A stretch of 64,000 nt of DNA, from the NCBI GenBank assembly GCA_035621235.1, contig CP141731.1, positions 1,984,001-2,048,000 of the forward strand, in the 5' to 3' direction. The translations under genes and the position numbers were made by a program. Origin of the DNA: Actinomycetaceae bacterium MB13-C1-2. Its GTDB lineage: Bacteria > Actinomycetota > Actinomycetes > Actinomycetales > Actinomycetaceae. A model generated the notes under the pieces. That model was not told the DNA's origin, did no database searches, and saw only the letters and a list, made by a program, of their open reading frames with translations. Of this stretch, positions 1 to 7,387 are shown piece after piece; position 1 is the stretch's first letter; each line of letters begins with the position of its first letter.

Positions 1-1239
1 CTGACGGATGAGCAGTACCAGGGGTTTATTGATCAGTATGATCGCGTCTACCTGACCCAGCTTCTTGAGTACGGCGATGTCCGCCGGGACGAGGGAGTAG
101 AGATCGCACGAGTCGGTCTACTGAACGGCGGCGAGATCGTTGCGGCAGCGACGGTCGTCTTGGAACCATGGAAGAAAGTGTTTAGACGCGCGTGCGTTTA
201 CTACGGGCCGATGCTTGACTATCGAGAGACTGGGCTACTTAGAGAGTTCATAACGGGCCTGAAGGCATGGGCCCACAAAGAACGAAGCGTGATCGCGCTA
301 CGAGTAAATCCCTATGTGTTGCGGCGTTTCTATAAAGACATCACGCCGGGCCCGGAAACCGAGATTGCGAAATCGGTAGATTCAGTAATGAACGACCTCG
401 GTGGCCGGCGTGTCCTCGGCGACTTCTACACGGATCCAACGATTCAGCCTAACCACATGTACACCAAGGACCTTGGAAACATGAGTTTTGAGCAGATACT
501 TTCTTCGGTCAAAAACAACGTTCGAACGGATATCCGAAACGCAACGGCAAACGGTGTCGAAGTTGAGTTCTTGGGGCCGGAGGATTTCGGTGTCTTGCGA
601 GCGGTCCTGGACCACACAGAGGATCGAACGGGTATGCCTCCCATCACGGATGCCAATCTTGCCCGATGCAGGGACATGATGGAGAAGATGGGCACGGCAC
701 GTTATCTCTTCCCAGCGGCAATTCTTGACACGAATCGGGCGCTCAAATCAATAGCACAAGAGACGGAGACAATCGAACTTCAGATGAAGCTGCTGGAACC
801 CGACCATCAACACACTCCGACACGCAAGCAACAAAAGCAGCTGAAGGAGTTGAAATTCAGACATGACGCACTGATTCGGCGCAGGGAGAAGACTCTAAAG
901 GTTTCACGGGAGCGGGGCGAACACGTGGTACTCACGGCAAGTCTCTTCGTTGAGACCCCGACAGACCTCATCTACCATCACTCGGGTGGCTACGAGGATC
1001 TGGCAAGCTTTCGAGGGATCTACGCGATCCATGAGGCGATGCTGAAACACGCTGCGCTCCGGGGACTCCGTTGGTACAACATGCATGCGGTCCCGGACCT
1101 GGCTGATGAGAATGGTCCCGGGCTTGGAGTCCTTGAGTTCAAACGCCACTTTCAGGGTAACGTCGAGGAACTCGTCGGGACCTATGAGTTTCCGATTAGG
1201 CCGTTTCTAGCCAGGGTTCTCGGCGCGGTTGGAGGCTAG
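1..1239 (+). CDS. FemABX-type peptidoglycan bridge aminoacyltransferase, copy 1 (5' end missing)
   Basis: The reading frame is open from the first base, so the gene starts left of the window; 412 codons are visible. The protein aligns by eye along its whole length with the two following proteins, sharing blocks such as NNVR..IR.A..NGV, HHSGGY.DLASFRGIYA and the C-terminal EELVGTYEF. This is the FemA/FemX/MurM family: two GNAT-like folds with a helical coiled-coil arm, seen here as the charged stretch around residues 255-300. Family members transfer amino acids from aminoacyl-tRNA to the side chain of lipid-linked peptidoglycan precursor in the cytoplasm. The amino acid added cannot be read from sequence. 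It is the first of three tandem copies. Confidence 0.85.
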   Translation: MTDEQYQGFIDQYDRVYLTQLLEYGDVRRDEGVEIARVGLLNGGEIVAAATVVLEPWKKVFRRACVYYGPMLDYRETGLLREFITGLKAWAHKERSVIALRVNPYVLRRFYKDITPGPETEIAKSVDSVMNDLGGRRVLGDFYTDPTIQPNHMYTKDLGNMSFEQILSSVKNNVRTDIRNATANGVEVEFLGPEDFGVLRAVLDHTEDRTGMPPITDANLARCRDMMEKMGTARYLFPAAILDTNRALKSIAQETETIELQMKLLEPDHQHTPTRKQQKQLKELKFRHDALIRRREKTLKVSRERGEHVVLTASLFVETPTDLIYHHSGGYEDLASFRGIYAIHEAMLKHAALRGLRWYNMHAVPDLADENGPGLGVLEFKRHFQGNVEELVGTYEFPIRPFLARVLGAVGG

Positions 1240-1289
1240 CCAGTCGACAATCCACTAAGACGCACACAACGCAGTTGGGAGACTGAAAC

Positions 1290-2549
1290 GTGGAGTTTAG
1301 GGAACTTACGGACGCGGAGTACCGTGACTTACTGGGGCGGCAGGATCGCGTGTATCTCAGCCAGCTGGTCGAGTATGGGGATGCTCGCAGGCTCGAAGGA
1401 ACGGTGGTTCAACGAGTCGGGCTGCTAGCGGACGATGGGACACCACTCGGCGCAGCAACAATTTACAACCAGCCCTGGAAGAAGGTGTTTTTTCGCGCGA
1501 TCGCTTACTACGGTCCGATGGTTGATTTTATGGATGAGAGCCTCGCTCTTAAACTCGTCCGAGAACTGGTCCGCTGGGTAAAGAAAGATCCCCGCGTGTT
1601 GGCACTTCGAGTTAATCCCTTTGTGCACCGGAGACCCTACCGCGACATTACGCCGGGCGAGGAGAGCGAAGAAGCTCGAGCGGTCGACCGTGTTATGGCC
1701 CTGGCCGGGGCGACGAAAGTGAAGGGCGAGTATCAGGACGGGGTGTCTGTTGCCGCAAACTTCCTTTATACGAAGGACCTCGGTCGAATGAACTATGAAG
1801 AGGTCCTAGCATCAACAGGAAATAACGTTCGGGCGGGTATTCGTAAGGCGGCCAGCAATGGGGTAAAGGTTGAGTACCTGGGGACCGAGGACTTTGCGAT
1901 TCTCAGAGATGTCTTAGATCATACTGCTGAACGTACCGAGATGCCGCCCGTCCTGCCCGACGACCTCGAACGCGCGCGCCAATTGATGCGACTGATGGGG
2001 CCGGAGACATGCCATTACATGGTTGCTATTCTGGACGCAGAGGAGACCTTACGCGCAATCGATACTGAGCTTGAATCAGTGAAGGAAGAGTTAGCTCACT
2101 TTGACGAGTTGGAAAAAGATCGCCAGTTGACTCGGAAGCAACATAATGCCCGAGAACAGTTGCGGGACCGGATCAACGGGTTACTACGAAGACGTGACAA
2201 GACTGAGAGGGTTCGGTCGAAGCACGGAGAGAAGGTAGTGCTCACCGCCAGCCAGTTTATTGAGACCCCCACTGACATGATTTTCTACTATTCGGGTGGG
2301 TACTCCGACTTGGCTGACTATCGCGGTATCTATGCGGTTCACAATGAAATGATGAAACGAGCTGTCCAGAAGGGACTTCGCTGGTACAACTTGAATGTCA
2401 TTCCGGGCGTATTTGACGCGGAACAACCCGGGTACGGACTGGTCGACTACAAGAGGAACTTTCACGGCAATGTCGAAGAGTTGGTTGGTACATACGAGTT
2501 CGCGATTCGCCCCAGGCTTGCTAAGTGGCTCGGAGCCGTTCAGCCGTAA
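1290..2549 (+). CDS. FemABX-type peptidoglycan bridge aminoacyltransferase, copy 2
   Basis: A 419-residue FemABX protein following copy 1 by 50 bp, probably in one transcript. The GTG start is chosen because GGGAGA lies about 7 bases upstream and the protein then begins VEFRELTD, matching the visible start of copy 1 and the GTG start of copy 3. It has the two-lobed acyltransferase layout with a charged helical hairpin around residues 250-300. It should add an amino acid to the stem peptide or bridge of lipid II. The three copies are clearly paralogous but diverged, which fits stepwise addition of different bridge residues as with FemX/A/B; that division of labour is inference. Confidence 0.85.
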   Translation: MEFRELTDAEYRDLLGRQDRVYLSQLVEYGDARRLEGTVVQRVGLLADDGTPLGAATIYNQPWKKVFFRAIAYYGPMVDFMDESLALKLVRELVRWVKKDPRVLALRVNPFVHRRPYRDITPGEESEEARAVDRVMALAGATKVKGEYQDGVSVAANFLYTKDLGRMNYEEVLASTGNNVRAGIRKAASNGVKVEYLGTEDFAILRDVLDHTAERTEMPPVLPDDLERARQLMRLMGPETCHYMVAILDAEETLRAIDTELESVKEELAHFDELEKDRQLTRKQHNAREQLRDRINGLLRRRDKTERVRSKHGEKVVLTASQFIETPTDMIFYYSGGYSDLADYRGIYAVHNEMMKRAVQKGLRWYNLNVIPGVFDAEQPGYGLVDYKRNFHGNVEELVGTYEFAIRPRLAKWLGAVQP

Positions 2550-2656
2550 ATAGCTCTATAGTTCGCGCCAGAATTTCCGGTCAGTTCGGCCGGTGGCAAT
2601 GAATCTATACTGACCGTATCTCAATGTTGTCCGTATACGACCATGAAGGCGAAGGC

Positions 2657-3928
2657 GTGGAGTTTCGAGCACTTTCTGACCGCGAGTACCAGGCGTTTCT
2701 GGACGACCAAGAACGTGTCTATTTGACACAGCTCATCGAGTACGGAGATGTTCGCCGAGAGGAAGGTCGAAGAGTCGATCGGGTTGGACTCGTCGACGAT
2801 GGACGAGTGGTCGGCGCGGCAACGGTCGTGTATGAGTCGTGGATGCGAATCTTTAGGCGCGCGCTGGTGCACTTTGGTCCTGTGCTCAACTTTGATGATT
2901 CTGATCTAGTGAGACTTTTCATCGAGGAACTGAAACAGTGGGTCATGCGGGATCCGAGGGTGATTGTGCTACGAGTAAATCCAGATATGATCCGCCGTCC
3001 GTACGACGACTTGATCGCGGGGGACGAGTCCTCGGCCGCCAAACGGCTTGACGCTACCATGGCAATGGTCGGAGCTACGAAGGTGAAGGGCGAGTACTTC
3101 GACGATACTTCCATACACCCAATCTTCATGTATTCAAAGGATCTTGCGGGACTCGATTTTAGACAGGCTATTGCATCTACCGGAAACAATGTGCGAAGCG
3201 GGATCCGTAAAGCCGCCTCCGGTGGGGTGCGGGTTAGATTTCTTGGAGCCGATGATTTTCCGGTCCTTAAGTCCGCGCTGGATCACACAGTTGAGCGCAC
3301 GGGCATGCCAGAAATTTCGGATGACGCTCTCGAGCGGACACGACGGTTGATGAAGCGGATGGGTCCTGAGAAGTTCCAACTGGTTGTGTCGGAACTTGAC
3401 GTCGAGGCTTCGTTGACCGCAATTGAGGGGGAACTTGAGGCGTTGAGCGCAAAGATTGATGGTCTCGAGAGGGACCAACGAGAGGCGGAGACAAGGGGCC
3501 TGAGTTTCTCGAAGAAGCATGCCAATCAACTCCGAGAAGCGCGTACCAGGAATGACGCTCTGATAAGGAATAAAACGAAGACGGAGGAGGTACGCCGCAA
3601 GTACGGAGACCGTCCGATTCTCACAGTATCAACCTTTGTTGAGACACCCTCCGACATGATTTTTTATCACTCGGGAGGTTATGACGACCTGGCTAGCTAT
3701 CGAGGAATCTACGCGGTACACGAAGCAATGATTGCCAGGTCGATTGAGCGGGGAAAACGCTGGTACAACCTGCACGTTATCCAAGGTGTGTTTGAGGAGG
3801 GCAAGCCAGGATTCGGATTGCTCGACTATAAGAGGAACTTTCACGGCACTATCGAAGAACTGGTGGGTACGTACGAGTTTGCGCTACGCCCATTCCTGGC
3901 CAGGAATACCGGTGCGGTACAGAGCTAG
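2657..3928 (+). CDS. FemABX-type peptidoglycan bridge aminoacyltransferase, copy 3
   Basis: Third paralogue, 423 residues from the GTG start favoured by homology (VEFRALSDREY); an in-frame ATG 33 bases upstream (2624) is the alternative and would lie just downstream of a -10-like TATACT near 2608, so a leaderless longer form is possible. It shares NNVRSGIRKAASGGV, a helical arm near residues 255-310, HSGGYDDLASYRGIYA and the EELVGTYEF tail with copies 1 and 2. Expected role is aminoacyl-tRNA-dependent extension of the peptidoglycan cross-bridge. The 107-bp gap before it suggests it may have its own promoter. Confidence 0.83.
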   Translation: MEFRALSDREYQAFLDDQERVYLTQLIEYGDVRREEGRRVDRVGLVDDGRVVGAATVVYESWMRIFRRALVHFGPVLNFDDSDLVRLFIEELKQWVMRDPRVIVLRVNPDMIRRPYDDLIAGDESSAAKRLDATMAMVGATKVKGEYFDDTSIHPIFMYSKDLAGLDFRQAIASTGNNVRSGIRKAASGGVRVRFLGADDFPVLKSALDHTVERTGMPEISDDALERTRRLMKRMGPEKFQLVVSELDVEASLTAIEGELEALSAKIDGLERDQREAETRGLSFSKKHANQLREARTRNDALIRNKTKTEEVRRKYGDRPILTVSTFVETPSDMIFYHSGGYDDLASYRGIYAVHEAMIARSIERGKRWYNLHVIQGVFEEGKPGFGLLDYKRNFHGTIEELVGTYEFALRPFLARNTGAVQS

Positions 3929-4017
3929 TCTTAGTCTTCCTGTGGGATGTCTCGACTAGTTCTTAGGGGTGGTGCCAACGCCGTCTAGCAATATACCCGG
4001 CAATGACGTGAAACGTC

Positions 4018-4332
4018 TCAGTCAGATCCCACCAGCTCGAAGCAGGGTTCGATTGCTCCAAGTATTTCGTCTAAAGCGGCAGGGTCGGAGTCAAGTTGCT
4101 GCTCCAGTTGTGCGAACTCATCAGCCGTGTACTTCTTTTGTAGTTGTTCAAGTGAGCACTTGCAGTATTCGCTCTCGCCTTCGGACGAGCCATCGCAAGC
4201 ATCGAGGAAGTTGGTCTCGATCTCTTTGGGCCACCCCCCGGAATCAGAGTCAGTCCCACCCGCACCGCAACCGGTGAGCGCGAAAACTGCGAGGGTAGCG
4301 GAAGCCAGGATGCTTGCGAGGCGTAGTTTCAT
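4018..4332 (-). CDS. small secreted lipoprotein, unknown function
   Basis: A 104-residue protein with a classic lipoprotein signal: basic start MKLR, hydrophobic stretch and lipobox LTGC, so the cysteine near residue 22 should be lipidated and anchored outside the membrane. The mature part is acidic and has three more cysteines (DACDG, YCKCS, EPCFE) that could form disulfides, with a helical QLQKKYTADEFAQLEQQL segment. It converges on the third fem gene and diverges from the tRNA cluster. No family recognised. Confidence 0.75.
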   Translation of the reverse strand: MKLRLASILASATLAVFALTGCGAGGTDSDSGGWPKEIETNFLDACDGSSEGESEYCKCSLEQLQKKYTADEFAQLEQQLDSDPAALDEILGAIEPCFELVGSD

Positions 4333-4453
4333 GGGTCCGAATCTACCAACCCAACTAGGTAAACGTCACGTCCTCGTAACTTGCCGCTAGTCGCTTCCGT
4401 GACATAGAGTTCTAGGCGCAAAGGAACCAGCGCTTGGTGGCTTTGCTCGTTTT

Positions 4454-4526
4454 GCGGATGTGGCTTAGTTGGTAGAGCATCACCTTTCCAAGGTGAAGGT
4501 CGCAGGTTCGATCCCTGCCATCCGCT
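4454..4526 (+). tRNA. tRNA-Gly (UCC anticodon)
   Basis: A 73-nt cloverleaf: acceptor stem GCGGATG pairs with CATCCGC, the D arm is GGCTTAGTTGGTAGAGC, the anticodon stem TCACC/GGTGA encloses TTTCCAA (anticodon TCC), and the T arm is GCAGGTTCGATCCCTGC. CCA is not encoded. First of three clustered tRNA genes. Confidence 0.95.
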
Positions 4527-4563
4527 CGAGACTCGTGTTCTTAGGCTGAACAGGTGTCAAGTT

Positions 4564-4634
4564 GGTGGGTTGGCCGAGTGGTGAGGCAGCGGCCTGCAAA
4601 GCCGTATACACGGGTTCGAATCCCGTACCCACCT
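4564..4634 (+). tRNA. tRNA-Cys (GCA anticodon)
   Basis: A 71-nt cloverleaf with acceptor GGTGGGT/ACCCACC, anticodon loop CTGCAAA (anticodon GCA) and T arm CGGGTTCGAATCCCG. It ends one base before the next tRNA begins, so the two are certainly cotranscribed. Confidence 0.95.
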
Positions 4635-4635
4635 C

Positions 4636-4707
4636 GGGCCGTTGGCGCAGGGGTAGCGCGCTTCCTTCACACGGAAGAGGTCACTGGTTCGATCCCAGTA
4701 CGGCCCA
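4636..4707 (+). tRNA. tRNA-Val (CAC anticodon), prophage integration site
   Basis: A 72-nt cloverleaf: acceptor GGGCCGT/ACGGCCC, anticodon stem CTTCC/GGAAG around TTCACAC (anticodon CAC), T arm ACTGGTTCGATCCCAGT, followed by an encoded CCA. Its 3' half from the anticodon stem onward is repeated exactly at the right end of the prophage, so this gene is the attachment site and was kept intact at attL. Confidence 0.95.
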
Positions 4708-4711
4708 CCAG
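4661..4711 (+). other. attL core (51-bp direct repeat in tRNA-Val)
   Basis: Identical over 51 bp to 47153-47203. It starts at the anticodon stem of tRNA-Val, runs through the T arm, acceptor stem and CCA, and ends one base later. Flanking bases differ on both sides (GCG versus CCC before, GTAG versus ACGG after), which defines the core exactly. Confidence 0.95.
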
Positions 4712-4720
4712 GTAGTTATT

Positions 4721-4767
4721 CGGCGGTATTCCTAGCATAATCGGGAATGCCGCCGATATTGTTTTTC
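4721..4767 (+). terminator. terminator after the tRNA cluster, supplied by the prophage
   Basis: CGGCGGTATTCC pairs with GGAATGCCGCCG (one G-T pair) around a 10-base loop, followed by ATATTGTTTTT. It lies just inside attL and is absent beyond attR, so integration places a terminator between the tRNA operon and thrC, formerly its neighbour. Confidence 0.8.
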
Positions 4768-4784
4768 CTACCGAAATTGCGGTC

Positions 4785-4806
4785 TGGGTGTCATCATGGG
4801 AGTCAT
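4785..4806 (+). other. putative integrase arm-type sites, left arm
   Basis: Two direct copies, TGGGTGTCAT and TGGGAGTCAT, spaced 12 bp start to start. The same pair in the same order and spacing recurs at 47040-47061 next to attR. Tyrosine integrases bind such short repeated arm sites on both sides of the core. Confidence 0.6.
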
Positions 4807-4903
4807 TCGTAGACTTCAGGCTTATGCGGCTTTCGCCTTTCTTTCTTCGCCCTTTTTCTTTAGGTCACGGTTTGGTAACTTTGGGGGTTTCTCTGGTTTG
4901 AGG

Positions 4904-4939
4904 TTGCACTCCACTCCAAGGTGTACTAAAATTAGTACA
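4904..4939 (+). promoter_or_regulatory. promoter with overlapping 18-bp palindromic operator
   Basis: TTGCAC and TAAAAT are separated by exactly 17 bp. The palindrome TGTACTAAAATTAGTACA (4922-4939; 8-bp perfect arms around AA) covers the -10 box and the expected start point, so a bound dimer would block transcription of the gene starting at 4987. The XRE protein encoded two genes downstream is a candidate binder (inference). Confidence 0.65.
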
Positions 4940-4986
4940 TCGGGAAGGGAAGGCCTAAGCCCGAAGGTCACGAAAGGACCAGACAA

Positions 4987-5559
4987 ATGAGCACAGCAAC
5001 CGAAACCCAGATCAACCGAATCAATGCACTCAAAGCCGCATACCTCAGTGACTACGGGTGTGACACGGAAGACTGGCGCGAATTCAAGTCCTACCAAGCT
5101 TTCCACAAATCGACCGACAACCTCACCGCTGAGGAAGCCGACAAAATCATTCAAACCCTCACCCCTTACGAGCTGATCACAGTCCCAGTGGACGGGGCTT
5201 ACGGAAAGCGCGAATACAGCTTCACCGGCTACCTTGACTACATCACAGCGACCCTCATGGACGCCCAGACCTTCGGGTCTTACCCGATCTGGGATATTTC
5301 CTATGAAGATGAAGATGGTGTGAGGCAAGCCCCCTACGAGTGGTTTGATGGCTCCCTCGCCTTCGAGACCCCAACCCTTACCCCTGAGAGGGTAAGAGAT
5401 TACGCTGACTGGTCATTCAAGACACAGGGATGCACGATCAAGGAGCTACCTGTACTGAGTGCCGAGGAGCGCAAAGAGCGGGATCGTCTGGAGCGCCGCC
5501 AACGCTACCTTGACTCGGGCGCGATTCGCCCGGTCATGGATCACGAAGACTACGCCTAA
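4987..5559 (+). CDS. prophage protein of unknown function (attL-proximal)
   Basis: A 190-residue soluble protein, start supported by AAAGGA about 8 bases upstream. It is acidic, rich in tyrosine and aspartate, with no signal peptide or membrane segment and a basic charged region near residues 158-172 (EERKERDRLERRQRY). I do not recognise a family. It faces away from attL, opposite to the lysis and late genes, and has its own operator-controlled promoter, which suggests expression in the lysogen or under separate control. The downstream XRE gene, 57 bp away, is probably in the same transcript. Confidence 0.75.
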   Translation: MSTATETQINRINALKAAYLSDYGCDTEDWREFKSYQAFHKSTDNLTAEEADKIIQTLTPYELITVPVDGAYGKREYSFTGYLDYITATLMDAQTFGSYPIWDISYEDEDGVRQAPYEWFDGSLAFETPTLTPERVRDYADWSFKTQGCTIKELPVLSAEERKERDRLERRQRYLDSGAIRPVMDHEDYA

Positions 5560-5616
5560 CAAGCACTAGCCCCAGCCCTCACCGGCTGGGGCACTCCCAC
5601 GCTTAGGAGGACACTG

Positions 5617-5985
5617 ATGTTACCGGTAGAACTGGTCGCCAGACGGGAGCAACTCGGCTTGTCTCAGTCAGCGCTCGCTGAGGCTCTAGCGGTCGCGCAA
5701 ACCTCGATCAGCAAGTACGAGCTGGGGACTCGCGAGGTGCCTGATTGGATGGAGGATGAGCTAACCGGCCTGGAAGCCTTGCAAGAATCCCTGATCGAGG
5801 GGTTCTTCGACCTGGTACAACCAGCAGAAGTGGGAGCCTATATTCTGCTTCCTTTGGACCCTACCGAGCTTGCGGGAATGAACCGGGGCCGACCTTTGCC
5901 GGAGTCTTTCGCTAGGGTCGCTGCCGCGCAAGCACGACTGTCCTTAGTGGAGGACGGTAAGCGTGTGGGGATTGCGTCTACATGA
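5617..5985 (+). CDS. XRE-family helix-turn-helix protein
   Basis: A 122-residue protein preceded by an excellent TAGGAGGACACTG ribosome site. Residues 5-40 form an XRE/Cro-type HTH: LVARREQLGLSQSALAEALAV followed by the recognition helix QTSISKYELGTREVP. The C-terminal part (about residues 60-120) has no recognised domain and may mediate dimerisation or sensing. It sits behind a promoter overlapped by a palindrome, so autoregulation of this two-gene unit is likely (inference). It is separate from the main immunity switch near 43.7 kb. Confidence 0.85.
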   Translation: MLPVELVARREQLGLSQSALAEALAVAQTSISKYELGTREVPDWMEDELTGLEALQESLIEGFFDLVQPAEVGAYILLPLDPTELAGMNRGRPLPESFARVAAAQARLSLVEDGKRVGIAST

Positions 5986-6082
5986 ACACTCTCAATGATC
6001 GCGACTCATACTTGCGGTAACCGCGCTTGCGTGAGCCCTGAACATTTGAAAGTTACGGAACAAGCGACTTGAACATAAAAAT

Positions 6083-6120
6083 AGAACCCCGCCAGGCGTG
6101 AGGCTTGACGGGGTTCTTTC
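6083..6120. terminator. bidirectional terminator between convergent units
   Basis: AGAACCCCG pairs with CGGGGTTCT across a GC-rich loop. TTTC follows on the + strand and ATTTTTATG on the - strand, so it can stop both the rightward XRE unit and leftward transcription coming through the hairpin array. Confidence 0.75.
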
Positions 6121-6148
6121 CTACCGTGGCAGGAAAAGCCCTTGCTGA

Positions 6149-6346
6149 TACTCGAATGAGTACCACCACCGGCTCACCCCCACCGAGGTGGGGAGCATTT
6201 CGGCATAAGTGCCGAACACCGGATCATCCCCACTCGCGTGGGGAGTACTCGACATGGGTGTCGATTACTGGATCATCCCCGCTTTCGCGAGGAGTATTCG
6301 ACATGGGTGTCGATTATTGGATCATCCCCACCGAAGCGGGGATCAC
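6149..6346 (-). repeat. CRISPR-repeat-like hairpin array with palindromic spacers
   Basis: Four 28-nt units start at 6171, 6221, 6270 and 6319 (period 49-50). Each begins GG(A/C)TCA(T/C)CCCC and holds an inverted repeat, for example TCCCCAC/GTGGGGA in unit 2; units differ in sequence but largely keep pairing. Length and sequence resemble actinobacterial type I-E CRISPR repeats; read on the - strand units 2-4 end ATGATCC, like a crRNA 5' handle. The gaps are only 21-22 nt and are palindromes: TTCGGCA-TAAG-TGCCGAA (6199), TCGACA-TGGG-TGTCGA twice (6249, 6298), and TACTC-GAAT-GAGTA before unit 1 (6149). Real I-E spacers are about 32-33 nt, unique and not palindromic. No cas gene is present. Best described as a structured RNA or binding-site array resembling CRISPR repeats. 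Strand assigned from the CRISPR-repeat orientation only. Confidence 0.7.
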
Positions 6347-6499
6347 AAAATCAGCGTAACACCTGCCGCCGACTTAAACACCAGAATCGGCCCCTCACCC
6401 AGCTAGTGCCAGGCGAGAGGCCAATGTTGTTTGCGTGTCGATATTCAGTTATGCCGCGACCCCCTTTATAACCTGAGGCTATGGGGGAGCCGCGGACGA
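6347..6499. other. non-coding stretch between hairpin array and late genes
   Basis: About 150 bp with no convincing gene. If the array is read leftward, this would be its leader. It contains AT-rich spots (TTTATAAC near 6465) but I see no promoter with good boxes and spacing. Confidence 0.4.
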
Positions 6500-6937
6500 T
6501 TATTCGGTGTCGGGTAAAGGCTGGATGTCCACGGCGATCAGGTCAGGCGGTTTCGGGATTTCTCCATGGTCAACGCCGGTAGCGTCAAGGCGAGAGAAAA
6601 GACCGACCGCTGCTGTCCACAAAGACACAATGTAAGCGAGGGACGCGGAATACTTTTCCTTCATCATCCTTGACCCTTTGCGCTCCTCGTCCAGTTCCAG
6701 GCGTAAGATTTTGACTTCCTCGATCAGTCGCGCATACTCGCCTTTCAAGGTTTCCACCGTGAGTTTGAGGGCTTCATATCGGTCGTCTTGCTCGGCTTTC
6801 ACGCGGTCCAAATCCAGGTCGTCTTTCTTAGATCGACGTTCTTCCCATTTACCGACTAGGACGCCGACGAGTGTCATTACGGCCCCCCAGAAGACGGGGG
6901 ATTCAAGGACTAGGCCCCAATCAACTGGGTCAGGCAT
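6500..6937 (-). CDS. membrane-anchored coiled-coil phage protein next to holin
   Basis: A 145-residue protein with a hydrophobic segment at about residues 13-28 (SPVFWGAVMTLVGVLVG), then a long charged coiled coil (about 30-100: EERRSKKDDLDLDRVKAEQ and following heptads), and a weaker hydrophobic stretch near 100-115. It is the last gene of the leftward late unit, 10 bp after the holin-like gene, which points to lysis (spanin-like or second holin) or a minor membrane protein. Function not proven by any motif. Confidence 0.7.
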   Translation of the reverse strand: MPDPVDWGLVLESPVFWGAVMTLVGVLVGKWEERRSKKDDLDLDRVKAEQDDRYEALKLTVETLKGEYARLIEEVKILRLELDEERKGSRMMKEKYSASLAYIVSLWTAAVGLFSRLDATGVDHGEIPKPPDLIAVDIQPLPDTE

Positions 6938-6947
6938 CAGTTATCTC

Positions 6948-7367
6948 CTACTCGGCGGCGTGTTTGGGGGAGGCGTCCAGGGTTTCCCCGTCAACAATCG
7001 CGCTCGTCTCCCCGTAGTTGGGTAGCTCAGGATTCCACCACTCGGGTGCGTCCGGGTCCACGCCTACTAGCTGTCCGGGGTCCACTGGCTGGGCTTCCTG
7101 CAAAGTCGTGTAAGTGACCGTGTCTGAGGAGCGTTTTGCCGTGTCATACAGTCCAGCGGCGGACAGTCCGAGGATCAGGCCGGTAGCTACAACTGGATAC
7201 CACTCCGTTGAACCGAAGTACCAGGTTGACCAATTCAAGAAGACGCCCAAGACGACGGCGAGTAGTGTCGCCCACTTCCCCTTCACCCCCAGGGTCTTCG
7301 CGAGTTCCACCAGTGCCAGGATCGCTGGGACCGTTGCCACGGTAGTAACAATTTCGATTGCATCCAT
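6948..7367 (-). CDS. phage holin-like membrane protein
   Basis: A 139-residue protein with two or three predicted transmembrane helices in its first 80 residues (VTTVATVPAILALVELA; WATLLAVVLGVFLNWSTWYF; VVATGLILGLSAAGLY) and a hydrophilic acidic C terminus. Size, topology and position directly after the endolysin gene match phage holins, which perforate the membrane to release or activate the lysin. AAGGAGAAAA precedes the ATG. Confidence 0.75.
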   Translation of the reverse strand: MDAIEIVTTVATVPAILALVELAKTLGVKGKWATLLAVVLGVFLNWSTWYFGSTEWYPVVATGLILGLSAAGLYDTAKRSSDTVTYTTLQEAQPVDPGQLVGVDPDAPEWWNPELPNYGETSAIVDGETLDASPKHAAE

Positions 7368-7387
7368 AATAATTTTCTCCTTAGCTG

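Noticed and set aside
4796-4990. 64-codon frame inside attL-proximal DNA
   Set aside because: It runs through the arm sites, promoter and operator of the next gene and ends at its start; low-complexity Phe/Arg composition.
6149-6346. Genuine CRISPR array
   Set aside because: The gaps are 21-22 nt, palindromic and partly identical, and no cas gene is in the window. Reported as CRISPR-like instead.
6105-6471. Three overlapping open frames across the hairpin array
   Set aside because: They read phrases like GSSPLSRGV, the well-known false translation of I-E-type CRISPR repeats, in several frames at once.
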